64,000 nt of DNA from ECT2AJA-044 sp965262845 (GTDB lineage: Bacteria > Bacteroidota > Bacteroidia > Flavobacteriales > ECT2AJA-044). Positions 54,485 through 64,000 of this stretch are shown piece after piece (within the stretch, counting starts at the first letter, position 1; each line of letters begins with the position of its first letter). The stretch is from the NCBI GenBank assembly GCA_965262845.1, contig CBDHFX010000002.1:1178001-1242000 (forward strand), read 5' to 3'. The notes beneath the pieces were generated by a model, which saw only the letters and a list, made by a program, of their open reading frames with translations, did not search any database and was not told where the DNA came from. Both the position numbers and the translations under genes were made by a program.

Positions 54485-56352
54485 TGAAGCAGGGTGATAT
54501 TTTTGAGCGGCGACGGTTGCCGGTCTACCTGATCGTATCGGTCACCGGGGTCATTTTTCTCGCCCGCCTCTTTTTTTTACAGGTCATGGACGACCGCTAC
54601 AAGCTAAGTGCCAAAGACAATGTGCTGCGCGCCATTACCCTGTATCCTGGCCGCGGTTACATCTACGACTGCAACGACAAGCTCATCGTCAGTAATCAGC
54701 CCGCCTATGACCTTATGGTGATCCCGCGCGAGGTGAAGGACCTGGACACGGCGGCGTTCTGCCCGGACATCGGCATTGATCTGACGCAGTTTACTGAGCA
54801 GTGGGCTATCCTCCGTGGACGAACAGGCTACTCCCACTACAAGCCATCTGTGTTCATGAAGCAGATCTCCAGGGAACAGTTCGCCGGATTCCAGGAGAAG
54901 CTGTTCAACTACCCCGGGTTCTACGTGCAGAAGCGGACCCTGCGTCAATACCCCTACGCTTCTGCGGCAAATGTGCTGGGATTTGTTCGGGAGATATCCG
55001 AAAGCGCGCTCAAGGATAACCCCGAATATGCCCGGGGCGATTACATCGGTGCAAGCGGGATCGAAAAAAGCTATGAAGCCGCCCTACGGGGCCAACGCGG
55101 TATATCATACCAACTGGTTGATGTGCACAACCGCATCAAAGGCCGTTTTCAGAACGGGAAGTACGATACCCTACCCCTTTCGGGATCGGATATCACAGCA
55201 ACCATTGACATTGAACTACAGCAGTACGGCGAGGCATTGATGAACAATAAACGTGGGAGTATTGTAGCGATTGACCCTTCTTCCGGAGCGATCCTGGCCC
55301 TGGTAAGCAGTCCGACCTATGACCCCAGCCTGCTGGTTGGGCGCACGCGGTCCGAAAGTTTCCGCAAGCTCAACCGTGACACGCTGAACCTACCCATGTT
55401 TGACCGCGGAGTCCTCGCCGAGTATCCGCCCGGATCATCCTTTAAGATCGTGAATGCCCTTATTGGATTACAGGAAGGCACGCTCACGGAGGCCACCACG
55501 CATTATTGCCATTATGGGTGGAGTTACGGATCGTTTCATGTAGGTTGTCATAGTGTTCCGGGAGCCTATCGGCTCGATAGAGCCATTGTTAGCTCGTGCA
55601 ACGCCTATTTTTGTAAGGTTTACAAAGACATCATAGAAAAGTATCCGACTGCGGCTGAAGGCGTGGATGCCTGGAGTCGTCATGTAAAGAGCTTCGGACT
55701 GGGGCAATATATGGGCAACGATCTGCCGACTGGTCGCAAGGGCCATGTTCCGGATGCCGGGTACTATAACCGGATGTATCCGCCCGGATCATGGCGGGCC
55801 GTGACTACCATTTCCAATGCCATTGGTCAGGGCGAATTGCTGGTAACTCCTATTCAGCTCGCCAATTTATCGGCCATTATCGCCAACCGGGGGTATTACT
55901 TCACCCCGCACATTGTTAAGGCTATAGACGGGAAGGAGGTTACAGACACGAACTTCACCGTACCCAGATACACCACGGTAGAACCCCGGTTTTTTGAGCC
56001 CATCGTGGAAGGAATGCACGGGGTGTATACCGATACCAACGGTACCGCCTACTGGTCGCAGATCAGTGGGATCGAGATCTGTGGAAAAACGGGCACCGCC
56101 GAGAACCCACACGGGCAGGATCACAGCATCTTCATCGCTTTTGCCCCAAAGGACCACCCCAGGATCGCGCTCAGTGTTTTTGTAGAAAACGGATACTGGG
56201 GATCGAGATGGGCTGCACCGATAGCGAGTTTGATGATCGGGAAGTTTCTGCTCGACAGTATCAGCAGACCTGCTATGGAGCAGCGCATGCTCAAAGGAAG
56301 CCTGAAGGAGGAATACGAACGACAAGCCGCCCGTTTTCATGAGAAACGATAA
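54484..56352 (+). CDS. mrdA: Penicillin-binding protein 2 (rod-system transpeptidase)
   Basis: This 622-aa protein has one N-terminal membrane helix, a dimerisation domain (about 45-215) and a transpeptidase domain with all three motifs: SxxK as SSFK (Ser318-Lys321, after YPPG), SxN as SSCN, and KTG in CGKTGTAENPHG. It cross-links peptidoglycan during elongation and pairs with RodA, encoded next, with which it overlaps by 14 bases. Confidence 0.95.
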   Translation: MKQGDIFERRRLPVYLIVSVTGVIFLARLFFLQVMDDRYKLSAKDNVLRAITLYPGRGYIYDCNDKLIVSNQPAYDLMVIPREVKDLDTAAFCPDIGIDLTQFTEQWAILRGRTGYSHYKPSVFMKQISREQFAGFQEKLFNYPGFYVQKRTLRQYPYASAANVLGFVREISESALKDNPEYARGDYIGASGIEKSYEAALRGQRGISYQLVDVHNRIKGRFQNGKYDTLPLSGSDITATIDIELQQYGEALMNNKRGSIVAIDPSSGAILALVSSPTYDPSLLVGRTRSESFRKLNRDTLNLPMFDRGVLAEYPPGSSFKIVNALIGLQEGTLTEATTHYCHYGWSYGSFHVGCHSVPGAYRLDRAIVSSCNAYFCKVYKDIIEKYPTAAEGVDAWSRHVKSFGLGQYMGNDLPTGRKGHVPDAGYYNRMYPPGSWRAVTTISNAIGQGELLVTPIQLANLSAIIANRGYYFTPHIVKAIDGKEVTDTNFTVPRYTTVEPRFFEPIVEGMHGVYTDTNGTAYWSQISGIEICGKTGTAENPHGQDHSIFIAFAPKDHPRIALSVFVENGYWGSRWAAPIASLMIGKFLLDSISRPAMEQRMLKGSLKEEYERQAARFHEKR

Positions 56353-57601
56353 GAATCCTTTTGCCAATATCGACCGGCCCCTGGCAGGCCTTTACGGCCT
56401 GATGGTCTTGCTGGGCTGGATCAACATCTATGCGGCGGTGTACAACGAGGGATTTCCGAACATTTTCGATATAAGTCAGCAGTACGGAAAGCAGTTCCTC
56501 TGGATCCTCACTTCACTGGTGCTGATCCTGATGATCATCATGGTGGATGGTAAGTTCTTCAGGGCTTTTGCCTATCCGCTGTACGGGACCATGATATTGG
56601 TTCTGCTGGGTGTTCTGTTTTTCGGTAAGGAGATCGCCGGAGCACGCAGTTGGTATGCTTTTGGCCGTTTCAGTATTCAGCCCTCGGAGTTTGCAAAGTT
56701 TGCCACGGTCCTGGCCCTATCGGCTTTTTTAAGCGAGATGAACTGGTCTGTGGCGACCTGGAAAGATCGGCTCTACGCCCTGGGGATCATTGCCCTGCCG
56801 GTGGTGCTGATCATTCCCCAGCCTGATCCCGGTTCTGCGCTGGTCTTTATGGCCCTGCTCCTGGTATTGTACCGGGAGGGGCTTAGCGGGCATTATCTGG
56901 TCATGGGGGTATCGGCAGCGATATTGTTCCTGCTTGCCCTGTTGATCAATCAATGGTGGCTGAGCGGAATTTTTCTGGCCGCAGGCCTTGTTTTCATTTA
57001 TATCACGCGCCGAACCAGGCGGGCATGGATCTTCGTTTCATTGCTGACTTTAGGGGCCATTGGATTTACGCAGAGTGTGGACTACGCGTTCAACAACATT
57101 TTGGAGGATCGGCATCGGAACCGGATCAATATTTTGCTGGGGAAGATGGAAGATCCGCAGGGGGTTGGCTACAATATGGAGCAGAGCAAGATCGCTATTG
57201 GGTCGGGCGGATTATGGGGGAAGGGATTTTTGAACGGGACGCAGACGAAGTACGATTTTGTGCCGGAGCAGAGTACGGATTTTATTTTTTGTACAGTGGG
57301 CGAAGAATGGGGATTCGCGGGATCACTGGTTGTGATCGCACTTTTTATAGCCCTGATCCTGCGGATCGTATACGTTGCAGAACGGCAACGTTCGCATTTT
57401 AGCCGGATCTACGGATATGGTGTCGCGAGTATTCTGTTCGTTCACTTTGCCATTAACATCGCCATGACGATCGGGCTTGCACCGGTGATCGGAATTCCGC
57501 TTCCTTTCTTCAGCTATGGCGGGTCAAGCCTTTGGGGATTTACCATTTTGCTCTTCATTTTCGTAAAGCTTGATGCCTACCGGATGGCCATCCTGAGGTA
57601 A
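56339..57601 (+). CDS. rodA: Peptidoglycan glycosyltransferase RodA
   Basis: This 420-aa SEDS-family protein has about ten membrane helices. It has the family motifs ARSWYAFGRFSIQPSEFAKF, IPQPDPGSALVF, the loop with KYDFVPEQSTDFIFCTVGEEWGF, and IGLAPVIGIPLPFFSYGGSS near the end. It polymerises glycan strands from lipid II together with the transpeptidase encoded just upstream. Last gene of the operon; a convergent isomerase gene follows. Confidence 0.96.
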   Translation: MRNDKNPFANIDRPLAGLYGLMVLLGWINIYAAVYNEGFPNIFDISQQYGKQFLWILTSLVLILMIIMVDGKFFRAFAYPLYGTMILVLLGVLFFGKEIAGARSWYAFGRFSIQPSEFAKFATVLALSAFLSEMNWSVATWKDRLYALGIIALPVVLIIPQPDPGSALVFMALLLVLYREGLSGHYLVMGVSAAILFLLALLINQWWLSGIFLAAGLVFIYITRRTRRAWIFVSLLTLGAIGFTQSVDYAFNNILEDRHRNRINILLGKMEDPQGVGYNMEQSKIAIGSGGLWGKGFLNGTQTKYDFVPEQSTDFIFCTVGEEWGFAGSLVVIALFIALILRIVYVAERQRSHFSRIYGYGVASILFVHFAINIAMTIGLAPVIGIPLPFFSYGGSSLWGFTILLFIFVKLDAYRMAILR

Positions 57602-57654
57602 AAGGGCTGTGAGGTGGCCAATACAGGACTTTTGACAGAATAATATCCCGTTTT

Positions 57655-59835
57655 TTACTGGAAGCGGGCGCGATTATCTACAATGTTTGCCTGATCCTTC
57701 AGGGTTTCAAATATGCTGTTCGAAACACGCGTTGAATATTGATTCCCGATCTGTTGTATTTGCGTAGCGTAGTCAGGTTGCTCAGTTGCTTCGGTTCGGC
57801 TGGTTACTTCGATCACGAAGACTCCGGAGTTACCGGTGATCGGTTCCGAGATGGTATTGACCGGAAGTGTCATGGCCGTTGCCGAAATCAAAGGTTCGGT
57901 TCCGACACCGGAGACACTATTGTTGGCAAAGGTCACTCCACTGGCTGTAAGCACCTGAACGCCCAGGCTTTGAGCTAAGTCGTTCAGACTGCCAACATCC
58001 CGCATTCCTTCGCTCAGCATTTCCGCTTTTTTCTCATAGATCACACGAGCTTTGATCTGCGAATGCACGTCTTCCAAATCGGTATAGCCTTCTTCCCTGA
58101 TGTTGGTCAGGAAAGCGATCACGACCTGGTTCGATACGTCAAAGATCTTCACAGTACCCTCTTCAATCCGTTCCTTGAACGCCCAACGAACGATGCTACG
58201 GCTTTCAGCAATTCCCGGAACTGTTTTGTCGAGCGGACGCAGGTTGGTTGCCGGACGGACCTCTGTGCCCAATTCCTGCGCCTTAGCCCGGAAGGCTTCC
58301 AATGACTCAGCAGCAGCGGCAGCCAGTTCATTGCTTTTTGCATAGATACGGTCCTCTGTTTCGTTGGAAGCAAGAATACGCTGATCCAGGATCCCCACCT
58401 TTACTGCTGAAGAAGCCCCTCCCTGATCGGTGATCTCCACGACGTGGAATCCAAACTCAGTGATGACCAGTCCGATATCCCCTGCTTTGTTATTGAAGGC
58501 AAAATTGTTGAACCTGGTGGTCATCGCTCCCGGTTGGAACCACCCGAGATCTCCACCTTTGGTTTTGGTTGGCCCATCAGAGAATTGAGCTGCAAGTGAT
58601 GCGAATGGTGATGGATCTTCCTTCACGATGTTATAAAGGCTGTCTGCCAGTTCCTGTGCCTGCTGAGGCGAGCGAACGACCTCCTGTCCGGCCCGTTGTG
58701 CTCCGGCATAAGCGATCAGAATGTGGCGTGCACGAACAGAATCCGGCTGAATTGTTTTGTCGATCAGTTTGACGGCGCGAAAAAAGTCCTCATCGCGAAA
58801 GGGACCGAAGATGTAACCCGGTTCACTGGCGAACATGAGGGAATCGTACTGCTCATCCAATGTTCCTTTGCGAAAATACTCCCCAAAGTAACGGCTCTGC
58901 TCGCTATTCGCGTTGATAAAGGTTGAGTCGTCTTCCGTATTGATAAAACCCCGGAGTGTATCGTTTGTCTTTGTTTCGCTGTTGTATACGATCTCGTCGT
59001 TCATCAGTTCATTGAAGCGGCTCGCCGCTGCCTTGATGTCCTGGTCAGAAGGAATGATATTAAAGACTGCGTACTCAATGTCGCGGCCTTCTTCCTGCCT
59101 GTACAATTCTTCCTTGTGTTCATTGTAGTACTTCCTGAGATCAGCTTCATTCACGGATACTGCGCTGTCGCTAATGGTAGTGAACGGACGATAAACCATG
59201 CTGATATTAGCTATTGTGTTGCGCTCGCGATACTGCATTTCACCCTGGATGTTCGTAGCGAAGATCCCGGCCAGGATCAGGTTATTATACTTGGCCTGGA
59301 ATTGGTTTCTGTACAGCTGATCCTCAAAATCCTTCCATTGTTCCCAGGCTTCCTGCATTTTCGGATCACTAGCGCGCTGTTGATCCAGCACGTCAATATA
59401 CTGCTTAACTGTTTGCTCATCAAACGCTCCATCTCGCTGGAAGCCCTCATTTCCGGATATACTTGGATTGTTAATAATCACGTCCCATAACTCGTCGCTG
59501 GTCACCTGGACCCCCAGTTTTTTGTATTCAGCGCCCAATACATGTTCGCGAAGGATCTCATCATAGGTCAGATCGACGAACTGGTCACGAGTTGCATTGT
59601 TCATCCCCGCATCACCGGAGGAGTTCACGTATTCATCAATGCGTTCCTGAACGCGTTGATTGAAGCGGACAGAGCTGATCTTTTCCCCGTTTATCTCGAG
59701 GATCGTATTGCGATCACGTTGCAGAATGGACCCCCCGGAACTCAGGAGATCGGTCAGAATAAAGGCAAGTATGGCAAATCCCACCGTTCCCAGCAAAAGC
59801 CCGGAACGCTTGCGGATCTTCTGTAGTGTGGCCAT
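57655..59835 (-). CDS. SurA/PpiD-type periplasmic peptidyl-prolyl isomerase
   Basis: This 726-aa protein has a single membrane helix near the N-terminus (LLLGTVGFAILAFILTDLLS), a SurA-N-like helical chaperone region (about 45-240) and a parvulin rotamase domain in the middle (ARHILIAYAG to GGDLGWFQPGAM and FGFHVVEITD). The layout resembles PpiD: an inner-membrane-anchored folding helper for outer-membrane and secreted proteins. It is the last gene of the envelope operon on this strand, 58 bases after the CNNM gene. Confidence 0.88.
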   Translation of the reverse strand: MATLQKIRKRSGLLLGTVGFAILAFILTDLLSSGGSILQRDRNTILEINGEKISSVRFNQRVQERIDEYVNSSGDAGMNNATRDQFVDLTYDEILREHVLGAEYKKLGVQVTSDELWDVIINNPSISGNEGFQRDGAFDEQTVKQYIDVLDQQRASDPKMQEAWEQWKDFEDQLYRNQFQAKYNNLILAGIFATNIQGEMQYRERNTIANISMVYRPFTTISDSAVSVNEADLRKYYNEHKEELYRQEEGRDIEYAVFNIIPSDQDIKAAASRFNELMNDEIVYNSETKTNDTLRGFINTEDDSTFINANSEQSRYFGEYFRKGTLDEQYDSLMFASEPGYIFGPFRDEDFFRAVKLIDKTIQPDSVRARHILIAYAGAQRAGQEVVRSPQQAQELADSLYNIVKEDPSPFASLAAQFSDGPTKTKGGDLGWFQPGAMTTRFNNFAFNNKAGDIGLVITEFGFHVVEITDQGGASSAVKVGILDQRILASNETEDRIYAKSNELAAAAAESLEAFRAKAQELGTEVRPATNLRPLDKTVPGIAESRSIVRWAFKERIEEGTVKIFDVSNQVVIAFLTNIREEGYTDLEDVHSQIKARVIYEKKAEMLSEGMRDVGSLNDLAQSLGVQVLTASGVTFANNSVSGVGTEPLISATAMTLPVNTISEPITGNSGVFVIEVTSRTEATEQPDYATQIQQIGNQYSTRVSNSIFETLKDQANIVDNRARFQ

Positions 59836-59893
59836 TCCTATGGTTTTAAATTAAGGCCACGAAGATACGAGTATTGACGGACTTTGAAACCTC

Positions 59894-61159
59894 CTATTCT
59901 TCGTCTTTCACCTTGAGTATCACCTCATCGATCCGCGTGTGATGCGAGCTTTTGATGGTAAAAATGAACGGGTTCACCACGATCACCTCGTCTTTTTCGG
60001 GAATACTTTCGCAGTAGTGGGTAATAAGTCCACCCAGTGTTTCATAAAATTCACTTTCGGGCAGATCCAATCTGTACTTTTCATTGAGGTAATCAATTTC
60101 CAGTCGGGCGCTGAACAGATACTTGTTTTCGGTCAGTTGTTCTTCCACGAGGTGTTGGCTATCGTGCTCATCCTCGATCTCCCCAAAGATCTCTTCCATA
60201 ACATCTTCGATCGTAATGAGCCCACTCGTTCCCCCAAATTCGTCAAGTACAATAGCCAGGCTCCTGCGTTCACGTATGAGCAGATCCAGGACTTCACTTG
60301 CCGGCATGGATTCCGGAACCATTAAGAGCGGCAACAGGATCGAGCGAATTTGTTTTGGTTTCCTAAAGAGTTCAAAACTGTGGACATAACCGATTATGTC
60401 GTCCAGGTTTTCCCTGTAGATCAGTATTTTGCCCAGTCCGGTTTCGATGAATCTCTGTCTCAAATCCTCTATGGTGTCACTGACCTCCATTGCCACGAGT
60501 TCTGTCCGGGGCACCATGCATTCCCGGGCCTTTACCTTACCGAAATCCAGGGCGTTTTGAAAGATCTGCACCTCTGTTTCCACTTCATTGTGGTGGTTTT
60601 GATCGCCGATATGTTGGCGCACGTAGTTGTCCAGGTCCATTCGGTTAAATATTGGTTTTTCGTCGTTCATATCTGCCCGAAAGATCGTGTGCAAAAAGAA
60701 GCGCGAAATACCCATGATGAATCCGGCGACCGGGTACAATAAATAATACATCAGTAGTACGGGCAAGGCGAATACCCGGAGGAGCTGGTTTGAATACAGG
60801 GCGAAAATGGCTTTGGGAATATATTCGGCCATGATCAGTATAAGGAATGTACTCAGCAGGGTCTGAGCGAGGAGTACGGCCACCTCATTACCCAGATATT
60901 GGGAGAGCAGGGGCTCCATCCACCTGGCCATAAAAATTCCGTAGACGACCAGGGCAATGTTGTTTCCCACGAGCATCGTGGCGATGAATCGGCCCGGCCG
61001 CGCCATGAGGTGTGAGAGCAGGCGCGAGGCAAAATCACCTTGCTTGTTTTGAAGTTCGATCCGGAGCTTATTGGAGGAAACATAAGCGATTTCCATTCCT
61101 GAAAAGAATGCCGAGAATAGAATTGACGCCAAAACAATGGCTATCAAGGTAGTGACCAT
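59894..61159 (-). CDS. CNNM/CorC-type membrane protein with CBS domains ('hemolysin family')
   Basis: This 421-aa protein has an N-terminal DUF21 membrane domain with four helices (about 1-150; contains SILFSAFFSGMEIAYVSSNK), two CBS domains (about 205-335; MVPRTELVAMEVSDT and LVLDEFGG-like AIVLDEFGGTSGLITIEDVMEEI) and the CorC/HlyC transporter-associated domain at the end. Family members are thought to move or sense Mg2+ or other cations; in Bacteroidota a relative is the gliding protein GldE. It lies 3 bases after a small membrane gene in the envelope operon. Confidence 0.88.
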   Translation of the reverse strand: MVTTLIAIVLASILFSAFFSGMEIAYVSSNKLRIELQNKQGDFASRLLSHLMARPGRFIATMLVGNNIALVVYGIFMARWMEPLLSQYLGNEVAVLLAQTLLSTFLILIMAEYIPKAIFALYSNQLLRVFALPVLLMYYLLYPVAGFIMGISRFFLHTIFRADMNDEKPIFNRMDLDNYVRQHIGDQNHHNEVETEVQIFQNALDFGKVKARECMVPRTELVAMEVSDTIEDLRQRFIETGLGKILIYRENLDDIIGYVHSFELFRKPKQIRSILLPLLMVPESMPASEVLDLLIRERRSLAIVLDEFGGTSGLITIEDVMEEIFGEIEDEHDSQHLVEEQLTENKYLFSARLEIDYLNEKYRLDLPESEFYETLGGLITHYCESIPEKDEVIVVNPFIFTIKSSHHTRIDEVILKVKDEE

Positions 61160-61162
61160 ACG

Positions 61163-61372
61163 TTATGTCTGATCGTCCCGGTTGCGCATGCGTTGTTCCA
61201 TACGGATGCGCTGTTTGTTACGGAACCAAAACATAAAGATAGCCAAAACCAAAAAACCTCCGAAAATCCACTTTTTGTCACTCGGCGTATTCCAAAGCCG
61301 AATCAATTCCATCAGCGATACTGCGGCGATAACGATCCACATGATCTCTATGATCCTAATAGCTGTTTTCAT
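61163..61372 (-). CDS. Small membrane protein (69 aa)
   Basis: Two hydrophobic helices (about 5-25 and 35-50) are followed by a basic and arginine-rich tail. It overlaps the end of lptC by 17 bases and ends 3 bases before the CNNM gene, so it belongs to the operon. A later Met at 61342 would avoid the overlap. Family not recognised. Confidence 0.7.
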   Translation of the reverse strand: MKTAIRIIEIMWIVIAAVSLMELIRLWNTPSDKKWIFGGFLVLAIFMFWFRNKQRIRMEQRMRNRDDQT

Positions 61373-61892
61373 CTTCAGTTAATGCAATAACCCCAACTGG
61401 TTTTTTAATAGTGTACCGGGAAAAGGTCTGGTCGGCTTCCAATCCATATCCTGTTAATTGTTCCGTTTCGGTAGTAATGCGAACGAATTGTTCTGTGTAG
61501 ATCAGTTTTTTATCCTCATCCCAGGTAAGCTGTTCGGTTTGTAGCATTTCTTCCTGTTCGTTTACTACAACCACGTTTCGCTGTGCCTCGGTGACACCCC
61601 GTTTTTGGTATTGGATCGCATATTCTGCGCTCAGTCGGTTGGTCACCCCTCCGGAATCATTATAGAAATGCACCTCCAATCCTTTCGGATACTCCACATA
61701 GGGTTTTTTCAATGAAGAAAATCGCGCGATCTCAGGGGCACTGAGCATGAGTCGAATGGAAGCACTATCGCTGTACAGGACCTCAATATCATAGGCCTGT
61801 TCATCGGGTACCCTGACCGGAGCGCCCTGATCCATGAGACCGTTCTCTGGTTTGCTGCAAGAAAAAAGCATGATCGTCCCCAGGGCGATCAT
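61356..61892 (-). CDS. lptC: LptC-like LPS export protein (lipoprotein)
   Basis: The start MIALGTIMLFSCSKPENG gives a lipoprotein signal with lipobox LFSC and a 178-aa protein of normal LptC length; the longer frame runs into the TPR gene. The body contains SAPEIARFSSLKKPYVEYP and AEYAIQYQKRGVTEAQRNVV, typical of Bacteroidota LptC (beta-jellyroll, LPS relay from inner to outer membrane). It follows the TPR gene by 31 bases. Confidence 0.8.
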   Translation of the reverse strand: MIALGTIMLFSCSKPENGLMDQGAPVRVPDEQAYDIEVLYSDSASIRLMLSAPEIARFSSLKKPYVEYPKGLEVHFYNDSGGVTNRLSAEYAIQYQKRGVTEAQRNVVVVNEQEEMLQTEQLTWDEDKKLIYTEQFVRITTETEQLTGYGLEADQTFSRYTIKKPVGVIALTEDENSY

Positions 61893-61923
61893 GCTCCAAT
61901 GATATTTTCCAGGGATGATCAAA

Positions 61924-63240
61924 TTACTCGCGATCCGGGAAACGCACAGTTGCCGTTTCGTTGATCCAGCATCCAACCTGAACCGTACGGGCCTCATGCT
62001 TTCCAAAGTTAAAAGCCAATGTGAAGTTCGGCGCATATTGCGCGTAGGTATGGATGCGTTGGTTTGCTGTTTCCAGGGCCTCAGGGTCCACACTTATTGC
62101 ATAGTAGTACTTGTCAAGGGCCGCCCAATAGACTGTTTTGATCTCAAATTCGTTGCTACCGCAACCTTTCGTTGCCGCGTACAGGTCGCCGATCAAAATG
62201 AAGGGATCGCCCCATCCGGCGCGATCGTTCGCGGCCTTACGTGCAAAGGTTCGGGCCGAAGCATTTTGGCCGAGTTTCTGATACGCCTGTGCGATCTTCA
62301 GGTTGGTTTCGGCACGACGGTCCGGAAAGGTATCACGCGATGCGGACAGCTGGTAGTAGGCTACCGCCTCGTTCCACTGCTCGCGGGTCATACTCATATT
62401 CCCCATGGCAATGCCCGATCCCACTCCGGGGTTCACACTGAAGAGCTGAGCCGATATCCTGAAGTACAAGTCACTATCGGTACACTCCTTAAGCTCCAGC
62501 AACTTTGCGCTACGTGCCAAACGGTACTCATCAGTCATGTAGCTGTCATAAACTTCTTCAAACAACGGTATCAGGTCCTCACATTTAAGGTGTGGTCCGA
62601 GCATACCGTCAATACCGGTGCGAGCCTGTTCATAGTATTTCCTGTATTTCTCTTCTCCAAACTCGAGGTTGTAATTGATGTGCTCCATCGTATTCTGATA
62701 GATCCCGATCAGCTGGAGTTTGTCGATCTTATCATCGTTATACATCATGGCACTTGCTTTAACGTAGTTGAACAGATCTGCTGCTCCGGACTCATTTTCT
62801 TCTGCAGCGATGCTTGCTTTCAACAGGTTAAAAGCCTCTTCATAGCTTTCGTCCTTGCGGTATTTCATTAAAATGTTCGCTTTTTCGCTTTGGATGTAGC
62901 TTTCCTGTCCGGGAAAATATTCATTACGCTTATCCCACAACATCAGAAGGGTATCCACCAATCCATTCACCACCCCGGAGTTCGGCTCAGCCGCTTTGAG
63001 TTTCTCATTCACCAGGCGTGGTCCGATGATATAGATGTTCTTGCTGAAAGTCGGGCAATTGTCAAATGTCCATTTCCAGGGCCCATACGCATCAGTATAA
63101 TTCTTTGCCTTATAGAATTCATAAAAGACCGATAGTTTTTCCGAGCAGATCAGGCTATCGGCACCGAATTTTTGTGATTGAACCTTTCCAAAGGAAAAGG
63201 TCAGGATCAAGGTCATCCCCAGGATGATCTTCTTTTTCAT
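61924..63240 (-). CDS. Secreted or periplasmic TPR-repeat protein
   Basis: This 438-aa protein has a signal peptide (MKKKIILGMTLILTFSFGKVQS); the start four codons upstream is less likely. The rest is helical with tetratricopeptide-like units (for example AVAYYQLSASRDTFPDRRAE and LKIAQAYQKLGQNASARTFA). In Bacteroidota such a gene commonly lies between an outer-membrane protein gene and lptC, as here. Specific role unknown. Confidence 0.8.
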   Translation of the reverse strand: MKKKIILGMTLILTFSFGKVQSQKFGADSLICSEKLSVFYEFYKAKNYTDAYGPWKWTFDNCPTFSKNIYIIGPRLVNEKLKAAEPNSGVVNGLVDTLLMLWDKRNEYFPGQESYIQSEKANILMKYRKDESYEEAFNLLKASIAAEENESGAADLFNYVKASAMMYNDDKIDKLQLIGIYQNTMEHINYNLEFGEEKYRKYYEQARTGIDGMLGPHLKCEDLIPLFEEVYDSYMTDEYRLARSAKLLELKECTDSDLYFRISAQLFSVNPGVGSGIAMGNMSMTREQWNEAVAYYQLSASRDTFPDRRAETNLKIAQAYQKLGQNASARTFARKAANDRAGWGDPFILIGDLYAATKGCGSNEFEIKTVYWAALDKYYYAISVDPEALETANQRIHTYAQYAPNFTLAFNFGKHEARTVQVGCWINETATVRFPDRE

Positions 63241-63252
63241 TGTTCTGATCAA

Positions 63253-64000
63253 TTAGTCAATTTTTCTTTTTGCAAACCATCGGTCGTTGAGCGAGAGTCC
63301 AACAGTAAACCGCAGATACCGTTCCCGTATCAGGTCGTTTTCGATTGTTCCCTTCCGGCCCAGCTGAACTCCAAAGTTCAGCGTAGACAGTGATTTATTG
63401 AGGAATGGTAAGGCCACACCAAAGGTCATGCCAGCGTCATTGATCACCTGCCCACGCAGCTCCAGGTTAGTGGCACTATAGTAGAGTCCTGCCCGGTATT
63501 GTACCCGTTTCAAATAATTACCTACGGAACTCCAATCCGGTGTCCAATACCCTCCTAAGGCAAAACGGTAGCTATTGTTCAGGGTATCGCCCAGGTCATT
63601 GAGGTTGTAGTTGCTCCAGTTCTTAAACTGATAATCCACTCCCATGAACCATGAGTTGTGCTTTCCGAAGCCAACGCCGATGCTACCTTCGGTAGGATAC
63701 ACAATACTACTGATCCCTTCATCCGAAGCCTGAAGGGTATCCTTAATTCTGATATTACCGAGGACTGTTCCCGCATAACTATAGCTCAGAAAATCACTTT
63801 GCGCATTGATTTCTGCTTCAGGCCCGATCGTAGCCCCGACCGTAAAATACTTTCCGCCCGCGAGGGCGCCTTTGTATTGAAGGCCATAGCTCAGGAAGAA
63901 GCCCGATATCAACAACGTGTTTTGTTTCCGCATATTATAGAAACCGGTGGAGTCGAATTCCACACTACTGGTGCGATCCTGGCGTCCGAAGAGGTAATTG
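63253..64000 (-). CDS. Outer-membrane beta-barrel protein, C-terminal part (cut by window edge)
   Basis: The frame is open to the window end; an internal GTG at 63963 is not taken as the start because coding continues upstream (LFGRQDRTSS). The sequence alternates hydrophobic strands and turns with many Gly, Tyr and Phe residues (FGKHNSWFMGVDYQF, RFALGGYWTPDW, YRAGLYYSATNLELRG), as in FadL/OmpP1-like or similar barrels. It heads the part of the envelope operon seen here, 12 bases before the TPR gene. Confidence 0.75.
   Translation of the reverse strand, partial: NYLFGRQDRTSSVEFDSTGFYNMRKQNTLLISGFFLSYGLQYKGALAGGKYFTVGATIGPEAEINAQSDFLSYSYAGTVLGNIRIKDTLQASDEGISSIVYPTEGSIGVGFGKHNSWFMGVDYQFKNWSNYNLNDLGDTLNNSYRFALGGYWTPDWSSVGNYLKRVQYRAGLYYSATNLELRGQVINDAGMTFGVALPFLNKSLSTLNFGVQLGRKGTIENDLIRERYLRFTVGLSLNDRWFAKRKID

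Noticed and set aside
1..64000. tRNA, rRNA and CRISPR loci
   Set aside because: None could be supported by reading the intergenic regions; small RNAs cannot be excluded.

Overview
The window is chromosomal DNA from a member of the Bacteroidota, most likely a Flavobacteriia-like or related lineage; family and species cannot be fixed from the sequence alone. The evidence is type IX secretion (T9SS) C-terminal sorting domains, SprB-type repeats, a DUF5686/carboxypeptidase-regulatory outer-membrane protein, a DnaX without the zinc-binding cysteines, and several TAnnTTTG promoter boxes. Most genes are housekeeping genes of medium GC. A clearly different accessory segment lies at about 27-50.5 kb.

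Left core (1-26.5 kb): the start of rfbA, an RND/MMPL exporter and a DUF5686 protein precede a translation block on the minus strand (rplM-rpsI, rpsB-tsf-pyrH-frr, rpsF-rpsR-rplI). dnaX, an NADP isocitrate dehydrogenase, a Fic protein with a decayed Panacea remnant, an acyl-CoA synthetase, purL, an M1 aminopeptidase, a rimB-rimK pair, recG and a DedA-like membrane protein follow. dnaX carries a run of ten A exactly where the gamma-type product would end, and both shifted frames stop at once.

Accessory island (about 27-50.5 kb): two small cysteine-rich lipoproteins in tandem; two nearly identical secreted peptidylarginine-deiminase-like genes 10.2 kb apart, one fused to about 21 SprB repeats (2258 aa); an AT-rich hydrolase/AraC pair; a type II toxin-antitoxin module with a broken toxin; an orphan MacB-like permease; a family of tiny lipoprotein genes, one of them frameshifted; an intact IS1595-type insertion sequence with an 8-bp target duplication; and a tandem array of T9SS-sorted YCF48-like proteins ending in a broken chimera. 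Four copies of a roughly 180-220 bp interspersed repeat with a palindromic core occur in the window, three of them in or at the edge of this island. One copy is split by a lipoprotein cassette.

Right core (50.5-64 kb): purH, then the rod-shape operon mreB-mreC-mreD-mrdA-rodA with overlapping genes, and opposite to it an envelope operon read right to left: outer-membrane protein, TPR protein, lptC, a small membrane protein, a CNNM/CorC-type protein and a SurA/PpiD-type isomerase. No rRNA, tRNA or CRISPR array was seen.
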